Origin: Roseiarcus sp963774195
GTDB lineage: Bacteria; Pseudomonadota; Alphaproteobacteria; Rhizobiales; Beijerinckiaceae
Direction: 5' to 3'
Assembly (NCBI GenBank): GCA_963774195.1
Contig: CAVZDY010000003.1
Location: 992,001-1,056,000, forward strand
DNA: 64,000 nucleotides
The position numbers were made by a program, and so were the translations under genes. A model generated the notes under the pieces. The model was not told where the DNA came from, made no database searches, and worked only from the letters and a program-made list of their open reading frames with translations. This document shows, piece by piece, positions 57,095 to 64,000 of this stretch. Numbering within the stretch: the first letter of the stretch is position 1; each line of letters begins with the position of its first letter.

Positions 57095-57176
57095 AACATC
57101 AGTCGCAATCAATGCTGTTAAAAATCAACGTGTTGATGCTAACAAGGCTGCCAGGAAAACATCAGCAAGCATCAAT
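57095..57176. promoter_or_regulatory. Candidate integrase/excisionase arm sites
   Basis: Two direct repeats of the form AACATCAG-N5-ATCAAT (57095-57113 and 57158-57176) flank a perfect palindrome ATCAAC-GT-GTTGAT (57124-57137). They lie between the tRNA half and the integrase start, where arm-type Int and Xis sites are expected. About 107 bp remain before the integrase ATG. Confidence 0.45.
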
Positions 57177-57283
57177 TATGCGCTTGAGGCATAAGCCGCG
57201 TGGTGACATGGTGGTGACACGGGGCAAAAATGCCCCCGAGTCCGTAGGTTTCGTGTCACCAACCTAGAGCAGCGGAGCTGGCC

Positions 57284-58420
57284 TTGAAACTCTCGCAAAA
57301 GAGCGTTGACGCCATTCGGCCGGGCGCGCGCCGGTTCCTATGGGACGAAGCGACGCCCGGCTTCGGCGTCCGCATTACCGAAGGTTCGGTGGCGTATGTC
57401 GTGGACTTCCGGATCGGCACAGCTCGTCGCCGCGTCACGTTGGATCCGGTGTCACAGTCGACACTCGCCGCGGCGCGCGAGCGGGCGCAGGAAATCCTCG
57501 TCGGCGCCCGTCGCGGCGAGGACCTGACCGTCAACCCGCGGAAAGGCGAGCCGACCTTCCGGGAGGTCTGGCGGACCATGATCGATGATGTCGACAAGCC
57601 GAAGCTCTCGCCGGCGACGATCGCGGACTATGAAGACCGCGCCGACCGGTTGATCCTGCCTCGCATCGGCGCCAAGCGCATCGGGGACGTGACGCCCGCC
57701 GACGTCGACAAGGCGGTCGCGGCCGCGACCGGACAGCGAAATCGCGCCTACGTCGCCACGCTCATTAAGAAGACGATCAATCACGCCAAGCGCGCGCGCT
57801 TGCTGCCCGACAGCCACCGCAACCCCGCGGACGACGTGGTCGTCAAGCGATCGCCGAAAAAGGGCAAGGCGCTCGAAACCGACGACATTGCGAAATTCGG
57901 TGCAGCGTTGGCGGCGATGGAGCGCGAGGGCAAGGTTTCCCCATGGCTGGCGAATCTCTTGCGGCTGTCGCTCGTGTGCGGCCTTCGCCCCGGTGAGGTG
58001 CGCACGCTCGAATGGTCGCGCGTCAATCTGCCCCGCCGCAAGATGACGGTCGTCGGCAAGACGGGCGAGCGCGAGATCGACCTGACCGACGCGGCGGTGA
58101 CGATCCTCGAAACGACGCCGCGGGTGCAGGGTTGCGAATTCGTGTTCGCCGGTCGGCGGTTCGGGCAACCTATCGCCGCGGTCCACAAGATGCTGCGCGC
58201 GGTGCAGGACCGAGCGGGCGTCGAAAAGTTCCGCCCGTATGATCTGCGCCACTCGGCGGCGACGGGTGCGCTCGCCGCCGGCGCCGATGTGCGGGCCGTG
58301 CAGGCGCTCCTAGGCCATGCCGATCTCAAGACGACGGCGGGGTATCTGCATGCCAGCGATGGGCGGCGGAAAGCCGCAGCGGAGCGCGCTGCCGCGTTCG
58401 GGCGTGGCGTTCTCAAATGA
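57284..58420 (+). CDS. Tyrosine integrase of the second element
   Basis: 378 residues with an N-terminal DUF4102-like domain (ARRFLWDEATPGFGVRITEG), a SAM-like core-binding domain and the catalytic domain. Active residues: Arg in CGLRPGEVRTLEW, HxxR in YDLRHSAATG, His in LLGHADLKTT and Tyr in AGYLHASDG. It lies about 200 bp from the tRNA-Gln half and reads away from it into the element. Intact, and different in type from the IS-split integrase to the left. The next gene overlaps its stop (ATGA). Confidence 0.94.
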   Translation: MKLSQKSVDAIRPGARRFLWDEATPGFGVRITEGSVAYVVDFRIGTARRRVTLDPVSQSTLAAARERAQEILVGARRGEDLTVNPRKGEPTFREVWRTMIDDVDKPKLSPATIADYEDRADRLILPRIGAKRIGDVTPADVDKAVAAATGQRNRAYVATLIKKTINHAKRARLLPDSHRNPADDVVVKRSPKKGKALETDDIAKFGAALAAMEREGKVSPWLANLLRLSLVCGLRPGEVRTLEWSRVNLPRRKMTVVGKTGEREIDLTDAAVTILETTPRVQGCEFVFAGRRFGQPIAAVHKMLRAVQDRAGVEKFRPYDLRHSAATGALAAGADVRAVQALLGHADLKTTAGYLHASDGRRKAAAERAAAFGRGVLK

Positions 58421-59019
58421 CGCGGACTAAGTCGAACGAACAGATCGTCGAAGAATTCTTCAATCGTCGACCCTTCACCTCGCCGCCGGATAACGGTCTA
58501 AAGCTCATCATTCGAAAGCAGCTCGACGAGCTCGTAGAAGCGTTGATCCACGGCAACGCCTCTCCCAGCCAACAATGGGAGGCTGGCAAGCTTCTGCAGG
58601 CGCTGACCGGAAGGCATCGAGGGCGCCCAGAACAGCTGAAGACTCCTCACGCAAATTTCCATTTTTCGCTGACAGTCGACACGATCGCCGCACGGTATGC
58701 GGCTCAGGGTGACAAGCGCCCGCTCGCTTCGGCTCTCCGGGATGTTCGCGACCTTGAGCAAGCTAAGTCCGGCAAGCTGTTGAGCGACGAGACGCTGAGA
58801 GACTACTACCGGAAGGGAGTGAGCGATCGAGTGCGTGTGGACACCGAGTTCGCGATCGAGATCAGCCGGGATGCGCGGCTTCTTGAGGATGCGGGCAGCG
58901 AGAACGGCGTCGAAGAGGCTCTCGCCGCGAGGGCCAAGGGAAGTGCTGAACGAGCGTATTTTGACCGCCTCAGATACGACCGAGGACGATCGCGGCTTCT
59001 AAAAGCGGAAAAGAAATAG
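58417..59019 (+). CDS. Island protein of unknown function, 200 residues
   Basis: Not recognised. Charged, apparently soluble and largely helical, Arg/Lys/Glu-rich, with no signal peptide or membrane segment. The first 20 residues (SNEQIVEEFFNRRPF) and the middle (LTVDTIAARYAAQGDK) look helical. The ATG overlaps the integrase stop (ATGA), so it is probably translated with the integrase and may assist or control recombination. That role is inference from position only. Confidence 0.7.
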   Translation: MTRTKSNEQIVEEFFNRRPFTSPPDNGLKLIIRKQLDELVEALIHGNASPSQQWEAGKLLQALTGRHRGRPEQLKTPHANFHFSLTVDTIAARYAAQGDKRPLASALRDVRDLEQAKSGKLLSDETLRDYYRKGVSDRVRVDTEFAIEISRDARLLEDAGSENGVEEALAARAKGSAERAYFDRLRYDRGRSRLLKAEKK

Positions 59020-59099
59020 CGTCATTTTATTCCCTTTAGTTTTTCGCCTGAGCTGCGCATAAAAAATCAGTCGCCTTCACTCAACCGAATGAGCGCGAC

Positions 59100-59375
59100 A
59101 TGACCTTTAATGAGCATCAGGAAACTCAAGCGGCCACGCCAGCGGCTCGCGTGGCAACCGAGAACCTCAACCCGGACCCTCTTTTCGATACGGCGCAGGC
59201 TGCCGCTTATCTTCATTCGTCCGAGCCTAGCCTCGAGCGATATCGGCGCCTCGGCGTTGGGCCGAAATTCGTGAAGATGGGCGGAATTGTCCGATATCGG
59301 CGAAGCGATCTCGACACCTACATTGAGGAGTGCACCCGGCGGCCGCGTCGTTCGCGCAAATCCGAGGCTGCCTAA
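59100..59375 (+). CDS. AlpA-like helix-turn-helix protein (putative excisionase)
   Basis: 91 residues with a MerR-type HTH_17 fold: LFDTAQAAAYLHSSEPSLERYRRLGVGPKFVKMGGIVRYRRSDLDTYI, in parts, ending in a basic tail RRPRRSRK. The pattern of HTH, wing with VRYRRSDL, then short tail is that of AlpA/Xis proteins that switch island excision or early transcription. It precedes the replication-type genes. Confidence 0.85.
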   Translation: MTFNEHQETQAATPAARVATENLNPDPLFDTAQAAAYLHSSEPSLERYRRLGVGPKFVKMGGIVRYRRSDLDTYIEECTRRPRRSRKSEAA

Positions 59376-59378
59376 TAA

Positions 59379-59588
59379 GTGCGCCCCCGAAAAGCAACGG
59401 GGCCGGCATTCGCCGTATCGGTGAATGGGCCCCGCGCGATCAGTGATCCGCCGCCAAGCAAGATCGATCGCGAAGCTACCCTCTCGACCCTGAAACTTCA
59501 AGCCGCGCACGTCGCGCACCGCTTCGGTCTGCCACTGGCGCGCGCTGCGCTCGTCGCCTCTCTGGCTTTCGGGGAGGGGCGCCGATGA
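59379..59588 (+). CDS. Small island protein, 69 residues
   Basis: Unknown. It begins at a GTG 3 nt after the previous stop and ends with an ATGA overlap with the next gene, so it is likely translated. The end (HRFGLPLARAALVASLAFGEG) is helical and matches the common feature of short genes in this place in primase-helicase islands. Confidence 0.55.
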   Translation: MRPRKATGPAFAVSVNGPRAISDPPPSKIDREATLSTLKLQAAHVAHRFGLPLARAALVASLAFGEGRR

Positions 59589-59836
59589 GCGTGATTTTTC
59601 CTATCGAACGCTTTCGGCGACCGGCCGTTGTTACGATCCACGACAATGGCGACCATAGGCCCCGCTTCAGCGTCTGGTCGGATGGCCAGATCGACGGTTT
59701 GCGGCTCCACTACCGCGGCGACAGCGCCGCTGGTGCTTTAGGCGCAGCGGTTTGGGCGGCTTGCAGGTGCTCCCGAAAGTCGCCCGTCGATTTTCATTTC
59801 GCCGGCATTCGAGACGTAAGGGGGCCGGAAGAATGA
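59585..59836 (+). CDS. Small island protein, 83 residues
   Basis: Unknown, predicted mostly beta: VIFPIERFRRPAVVTIHDNGD and PRFSVWSDGQIDGLRLHY. Coupled at both ends by ATGA overlaps with the 69-residue gene before it and the primase-like gene after it, which supports its being real. Confidence 0.55.
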   Translation: MSVIFPIERFRRPAVVTIHDNGDHRPRFSVWSDGQIDGLRLHYRGDSAAGALGAAVWAACRCSRKSPVDFHFAGIRDVRGPEE

Positions 59837-60687
59837 CCGACCTCCGCACCATCGCCCGCGCGCTCGGCGGCCAAGTCGTCGCCGGCCAGGTTGTCGCGCC
59901 CGGTCCCGGCCATTCGCGGCGCGACCGCAGCATGACGGTGCGCATCTCGCCGAGCGCGCCGGATGGCTTTCTCGTGTTCAGCCATTCCGGCGACGACTTC
60001 GCACTGTGCAAGGACTACGTCCGCGAGCGCCTCGGCATAGCGCCTGGCGTCCGGCAAGACAAACGGTGCAGCGCGCCAGACGATCTTCCGGCCGCCAGCG
60101 AGGGCGCGACGACGTAGGCCGACGCGCTCGCACTATGGGAGGCTGCCGCCGATCCGCGCGGGACGCTCGCCGAGCGCTATCTCAAATGCGAGCGCGGCCT
60201 CGAGCTTGGTGACGACGTCGCCGACGACGTCCTTCGCTGGAGCGCCCGCATCAGCGCCGTGGTCGCGCTCTTTCGCAACATCCGAACCGGCGAACCGCAA
60301 GCCGTCAGCCGGACTTTCCTCGATCGAGACGGCCGCAAACGCGGGCGTCAGTTCTTAGGCCCCGTTGGCGGCGCGGCGGTCATGCTCGACGGCTTCGAGA
60401 CAGTGACGAGCGGCCTTCACATCGGCGAGGGCGTCGAGACCTGTCTCGCGGCGCGCCAGCTCGGCTTGCGGCCCGCTTGGGCGCTTGGTTCATCCGGCGC
60501 CATCGCCGCCTTTCCTGTCTTGTCGGGCGTCGAGTGTTTGACCTTGCTCTCTGAGCACGACGACGCCAGCGCTAAGGCGGTCGAGGCTTGCGCCGCTCGC
60601 TGGCACGCCGCCGGCCGCGGGGTGCTGATCAATCGGCCGATCGGCGGCAAGGATCTCAACGACGTCGTGAAGGGGCAAGCCGCATGA
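59833..60687 (+). pseudogene. Toprim primase-like protein with an in-frame amber codon
   Basis: 284-codon frame of the Toprim-containing phage/island primase type. The first part has GQVVAPGPGHSRRDRSMTVRI and FSHSGDDFALCKDYVRERLG. The Toprim part has LHIGEGVETCLAARQLG and LTLLSEHDDASAKAVEACAARW. A TAG at 60115-60117 (codon 95) interrupts it in the same frame; both sides read well as one protein. No good restart follows until inside the Toprim region. Either a recent nonsense mutation, a sequencing error or read-through. Its stop overlaps the next gene (ATGA). Confidence 0.82.
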
Positions 60688-61961
60688 ACGAGGCCGCCTT
60701 CAGGACCGACGTCTACCAGCCGTCTGGGCAATCGCCGCCGATCTACTCTGACGAAGCGCTCGCGTTGCGCTTCGCCGAGCGTCGCGTCGGAAGCGATCAC
60801 TCGCCCGGCGATGCGAAGGCAACGGCCGCGGCCATCAGGGCATCGCCGTTCAAATGGATCGAGCCGGCGGCCATTCCTCGCCGCCAATGGCTGTACGGCC
60901 GCCATTACGTCCGCAAGTTCATTTCCGAGACAGTGGCGCCAGGCGCCTATGGCAAGTCGACCCTGGCCATGACGGAAGCGCTGGCAATCGCCACCGGCCG
61001 GTCATTGCTCGGCGTCATCCCCGATGAGCGGACCAACGTCTGGATATGGAACGGCGAAGATCCGATGGAGGAGTTGCAGCGGCGCATCGTCGCCGCCGCG
61101 CTGCACTACGAGATCGACCAGACCGAGATCGAGGGCCGTTTCTTCGTCGACACCGGGCGCGAAACGAAGATCATCATCGCCGAGCAGACCAGGTCCGGCG
61201 CGATTGTCGCGCGTCCGATCGTCGACGCCGTTATCGCGACGATCAAGGCCAACGCCATCGGCTTGATGATCGTCGATCCGTTCGTCGCCTCGCACCGCGT
61301 CGTCGAGAACGACAACCCCGCGATCGAACTTGTCGCGGCGACATGGGCGGAAATTGCCGACGTCACCGGGTGCGCGATCGAGCTCGTCCACCACGCCCGC
61401 AAGACCGGCGGCGCCGAGATCACGGTCGACGACGGCCGCGGCGGTTCCGCGCTTCTCGCGAAGGTGCGGTCGGCGCGGACACTCAACGGAATGACCGACG
61501 ACGAAGCCGCGCGCGCTGGCGTCGAAAACCGCCGTGCCTATTTCCGACTGCAGAACGGCAAGGCGAACCTCTCGCCGGCTTCAGACAAGGCCGACTGGTA
61601 CCAACTGGAGTCCTTCGACCTTGGCAACGGCGGCGATGGGCAACCGAGCGACAGCGTCGCCGTCGTGACCCGCTGGGCGTGGCCCAACGCTTTCGACGGC
61701 GTAACCGCGTCTGACCTCCGGGCCGTTCAAGCCGCTATCGCAGCGGGTCGCTGGCGCGAGAGCCCGCAAGCCAAAGACTGGGCCGGTCATGCCGTCGCGT
61801 CCGTTCTGAAGCTCGACGCCACGAACAAAGCGCACAAGGCAAAGATCGCTGGTTTGTTGAAGACCTGGATATCGACTGGGATGCTCATTGTCGTCGAGGG
61901 GAAGGACGCGCGCCACGAAACGCGTTCGTTCATCGAGGTCGGGGCGCCGGCCAATGATTGA
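60684..61961 (+). CDS. RepA-type AAA ATPase (putative replicative helicase)
   Basis: About 425 residues of the RecA-like, hexameric RepA/DnaB-type family. Walker A is APGAYGKST, Walker B LMIVDPFVASH, followed by IELVHHARKTGG, the usual sensor region. A winged-helix-like C-terminal part (GLLKTWISTGMLIVVEG) may bind DNA. The start at 60684 overlaps the primase-like stop; the open frame extending upstream lies in the wrong gene. Next to iteron-like repeats, it is probably the replication helicase of the element. Confidence 0.85.
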   Translation: MNEAAFRTDVYQPSGQSPPIYSDEALALRFAERRVGSDHSPGDAKATAAAIRASPFKWIEPAAIPRRQWLYGRHYVRKFISETVAPGAYGKSTLAMTEALAIATGRSLLGVIPDERTNVWIWNGEDPMEELQRRIVAAALHYEIDQTEIEGRFFVDTGRETKIIIAEQTRSGAIVARPIVDAVIATIKANAIGLMIVDPFVASHRVVENDNPAIELVAATWAEIADVTGCAIELVHHARKTGGAEITVDDGRGGSALLAKVRSARTLNGMTDDEAARAGVENRRAYFRLQNGKANLSPASDKADWYQLESFDLGNGGDGQPSDSVAVVTRWAWPNAFDGVTASDLRAVQAAIAAGRWRESPQAKDWAGHAVASVLKLDATNKAHKAKIAGLLKTWISTGMLIVVEGKDARHETRSFIEVGAPAND

Positions 61962-62388
61962 TTTCCCCGCACCTCGAAAGCCGCACCTCGGACCCCGCAC
62001 CGCACCCCACACCCCTATAGGGGGTGGTGGTGCGGGGCCGAATTGCCGCACTCCCGCACCGACCCGCACCGCACTTGAGCAGGTGCGGGAGACATCGAAG
62101 GGAAGACGACCGCAGAGCCGCCCAGGATCGCCGCTGCTGGCCTGCCCATTCGCGAGCCTGGATGCGTGTTCGCCTCGTGCGGTGGCGGCTGGCGGGGCTC
62201 GCTGGGGCATCGCGGGGCGGTTCAGCGAGGGGCATGGGGGGTTTAAATCCCCGGCGGTTCGGGGTCTCGCAACCGCTCACACCGCCATGGGCAGATTTTG
62301 CGCGCGCGCCGAAAAAACTCAGCCGCAGCGACGCGCACCATTCGCGCCGACGATTTCTCGGCATTTTCCGCCAGTTTTGGAGGTTTCG
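61962..62388. other. Origin-like region: CCGCACC repeats and palindrome
   Basis: A gap of 427 bp with no supported gene. Eight perfect copies of CCGCACC (six forward at 61967, 61981, 61995, 62000, 62054, 62064; two inverted at 62029 and 62082) and two copies with one change (62046, 62069) fall within 125 bp. The first three are exactly 14 bp apart. A perfect palindrome CCCCTATAGGGG (62012-62023) lies among them. Further on, GGGG-TTTAAAT-CCCC (62238-62252) forms a small hairpin. Clustered short repeats next to primase and helicase genes suggest a replication origin or a strong regulatory site. Confidence 0.55.
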
Positions 62389-62673
62389 TTGACTGAGAAG
62401 AAAATCACGAAAAGAGGGCGCCCGAGCCGCGAGGACGCATTGCGGCGGGCGATCGAGGGAGCGGGTGTCGACCCTGCGAGCGTCGATCCGCGGCGCATCC
62501 TCGCCGCCATTGCGGCCGATGCAAAGGCGCCGGCCGGCGCTCGCGTTCAAGCCTGCCGAGCGCTCATCGGAAGCGCCGACAAACCACCCGCGCCAGGCGA
62601 TGGCGGCGGAGTCCCTGACGACGCGCTCAGCCGGCGGGCGCTCGAACTGATCGCCGGACGGAGAACCAACTGA
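62389..62673 (+). CDS. Island protein of unknown function, 94 residues
   Basis: Starts at a TTG with an excellent Shine-Dalgarno (GGAGG, 5 nt). Basic N-terminus (TEKKITKRGRPSREDALRRAI) with an RGRP AT-hook-like motif, then an Ala-rich helical body. This suggests DNA binding; a small terminase-like role is possible but not supported further. Its stop overlaps the next gene's ATG by one base (TGATG). Confidence 0.65.
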   Translation: MTEKKITKRGRPSREDALRRAIEGAGVDPASVDPRRILAAIAADAKAPAGARVQACRALIGSADKPPAPGDGGGVPDDALSRRALELIAGRRTN

Positions 62674-64000
62674 TGAGCGAGAAAATCCCCTGTGTCGAAA
62701 CCTATCGCGGCGTTGGCGTTCACGATCAACAGCCCGCCGAGCGCATCGAAGGCGTCGTCAAGCCGGCGATCGATCGCGTCTATGGTCTCACCGACCCGGC
62801 GGCGCTCTTCGCCTTCGCGGCCGAGTCGAGCAACCCGCCCGAGGCGCGGCTGCTGGCGGCGGCGCGCTGCGAGGCGGCCTGGCAGCTCGCGGCCGAGCGG
62901 CGCGAACTGCGGCCGAGCGTCGACCTCGAAAAGCTCCGTGCGCATGTCGCAGGCCTGAACAGCGCTCAAATGGCGCGGCTCGCACCGCTACACCAGCGCG
63001 CTCGATCCTTCGCCCCGCGCCGTCAAGCGGGAAACGCCGTTGGCGAGGGAACAATGATCGGCGAAATCTCCCTCCCGCGGCTCGGACCGCGCGACGTCGA
63101 GCGCTTGCGCGGCGCGGTCGAGCAGATGCGAGCCGTCGGCGGCGATTGCGCGTGGCTCGGCGACCATCTCGCCGCGTGGCTCGCCAATCTCCCCGATCCT
63201 CGGCGGTCGCGGCGCGACGCCGCTCTTGTCGCGCTTGCGGCGACTTTCGTCGGGCCTGCCTGGTCGGTAGCGAAAGACGTAGAGCGCGAGCTGCGCCGCT
63301 ATGCCCGCTCGTCTTGGAAGAGTCGGGATCAATATCGCGCTTCGGCGCCGGACGGGTACGATTCGCAGCCGAGAAAGTTGGCCGCGTTCGAAGCAATGCG
63401 CGCGGCTGGCACAGACGCCTTGATCGGCCCGAAACAAATCCAGCGTGTCTTGGAAACGCATGTACTTTCAGTTGCTTACCGTGATAGCGCGGGCGTTGCG
63501 ATGTCCACGGACAAGCCCGAAACTCTGATTCACACACAGAGGAAAGGCCGATCCGCCGTGAACGCACACACCCCGAATTCCGACGCTCAGTTTCTCGATG
63601 CGATCAAGCGCGCGCCGATCGGCCAGACGATCATCGCCGCCGATCGCGACCGCCTCGTCGCCGAGCGCAGAAAGGCAATCGCCGCCATCGATGCGCTCGA
63701 CGCGAAGGCTCCGGCCGAATTCGCCAAGCTGGAGAAAGCGATCAAGACCGCGATCAGCGCCCGCGACGAAGTGCGAAAGCAACTGCTCGACGCTGACGAG
63801 AAGCTGCGGCTCGCTTCTCTCGCCAAGTCGGGCGCGTCGCTGGCCTACGACGCCGAGCGCCGCCGACTTGAGGCGATTCTCCGCGACTCGCCGGTCGCCA
63901 CCATGCTCGACGACTTCCAGCGCGAGATGCGCGACGAACTCGAAGCGGCTCGCAAGAAGCATGAGGGCGGCTGGGTCCAGGATCGCAACGAAGTCACACG
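62673..64000 (+). CDS. Long ORF running off the right edge (442+ residues, unknown)
   Basis: The frame from the ATG at 62673 has no stop before the window ends. I do not recognise the protein. It begins MSEKIPCVETYRGVGVHD; the first 110 residues are Ala/Glu/Arg-rich. A middle part (RSSWKSRDQYRASAPDGYDSQPRK) has aromatic and basic residues. The last 130 residues form a likely coiled coil (ERRKAIAAIDALDAKAPAEF, then LEKAIKTAISARDEVRKQLL). It could be two genes with a restart (for example the ATG at 63053), but no stop separates them. Coupled to the 94-residue gene. Confidence 0.6.
   Translation, partial: MSEKIPCVETYRGVGVHDQQPAERIEGVVKPAIDRVYGLTDPAALFAFAAESSNPPEARLLAAARCEAAWQLAAERRELRPSVDLEKLRAHVAGLNSAQMARLAPLHQRARSFAPRRQAGNAVGEGTMIGEISLPRLGPRDVERLRGAVEQMRAVGGDCAWLGDHLAAWLANLPDPRRSRRDAALVALAATFVGPAWSVAKDVERELRRYARSSWKSRDQYRASAPDGYDSQPRKLAAFEAMRAAGTDALIGPKQIQRVLETHVLSVAYRDSAGVAMSTDKPETLIHTQRKGRSAVNAHTPNSDAQFLDAIKRAPIGQTIIAADRDRLVAERRKAIAAIDALDAKAPAEFAKLEKAIKTAISARDEVRKQLLDADEKLRLASLAKSGASLAYDAERRRLEAILRDSPVATMLDDFQREMRDELEAARKKHEGGWVQDRNEVT

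Noticed and set aside
57028..57110. A complete functional tRNA-Gln gene
   Set aside because: The 5' acceptor strand and D-arm are missing; no TGGGGGA stands at the needed distance. It is only a 3' half.
61930..62550. 206-residue minus-strand frame and the N-terminal extension of the 94-residue gene across the repeat region
   Set aside because: The repeated CGCAC motifs and lack of a ribosome site argue against coding; a strong GGAGG before the TTG at 62389 marks the true start of the plus-strand gene.

Overview
The window is high-GC bacterial DNA with dense, often overlapping genes. Its content points to an alphaproteobacterium of the order Hyphomicrobiales (Rhizobiales): divK-pleD followed by a DUF3572 gene and dinB, EipB (DUF1849), argS-SPOR-nagZ, scpA/scpB, hflK/hflC, ErpA and a glgP-glgB-glgC-glgA cluster. 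A Beijerinckiaceae/Methylocystaceae-like host fits, but no gene in the window fixes the genus.

Layout. 1-6.9 kb: leftward glycogen operon (glgP, glgB, glgC, glgA; glgA runs off the left edge). 7-8.7 kb: methionine-salvage mtnA and a convergent coiled-coil membrane protein. 9-10.5 kb: sarcosine oxidase subunits beta and delta without alpha and gamma. 10.5-13.8 kb: marR-emrA-emrB efflux operon with a likely operator. 13.9-19.3 kb: a secreted small protein, a COG4705 membrane protein, parC, a second MarR regulator with an operator at its start codon, and an MFS transporter carrying a 1-nt frameshift. 19.3-25.3 kb: erpA, dgt, argS, a SPOR-domain protein and nagZ. 25.3-35.4 kb: XRE regulator/methyltransferase pair, pleD and divK, DUF3572, dinB, eipB, scpB and scpA, and a GGDEF-EAL protein. 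35.5-40.8 kb: TerC-like protein, hflC, hflK (3' frameshift), rlmN, guaC. 41.5-53.2 kb: a glycine-rich repeat protein, an RbbA/YhhJ/HlyD ABC exporter, PPK2, a DUF202 protein, a HAD phosphatase/beta-phosphoglucomutase, phosphoketolase and the 3' half of a GH65 sugar phosphorylase. The last group looks like an energy- and carbon-reserve module that links phosphorolysis of a disaccharide to acetyl phosphate.

The right end is a mobile-DNA scar. A large tyrosine integrase gene (53.7-57.0 kb) is split by a 1422-bp IS256-family element with imperfect inverted repeats and an 8-bp target duplication; removing the IS restores the reading frame exactly. The gene after that integrase is fused in frame to the truncated GH65 gene, so a deletion has joined an old island to the chromosome. 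Next to the integrase start lies the 3' half of a tRNA-Gln(CUG), an attachment-site remnant, and from there a second element extends past the right edge.

The second element contains a tyrosine integrase, a 200-residue protein, an AlpA-like HTH protein, two very small genes, a Toprim primase-like gene with an in-frame amber codon, and a RepA-type ATPase. These are followed by an iteron-like cluster of CCGCACC repeats with a perfect palindrome, a 94-residue gene and a long open reading frame with no stop before the window ends. The order int, alpA-like, primase, helicase, origin-like repeats resembles phage-satellite (PICI/P4-like) islands. This is the best candidate for an undescribed system in the window.
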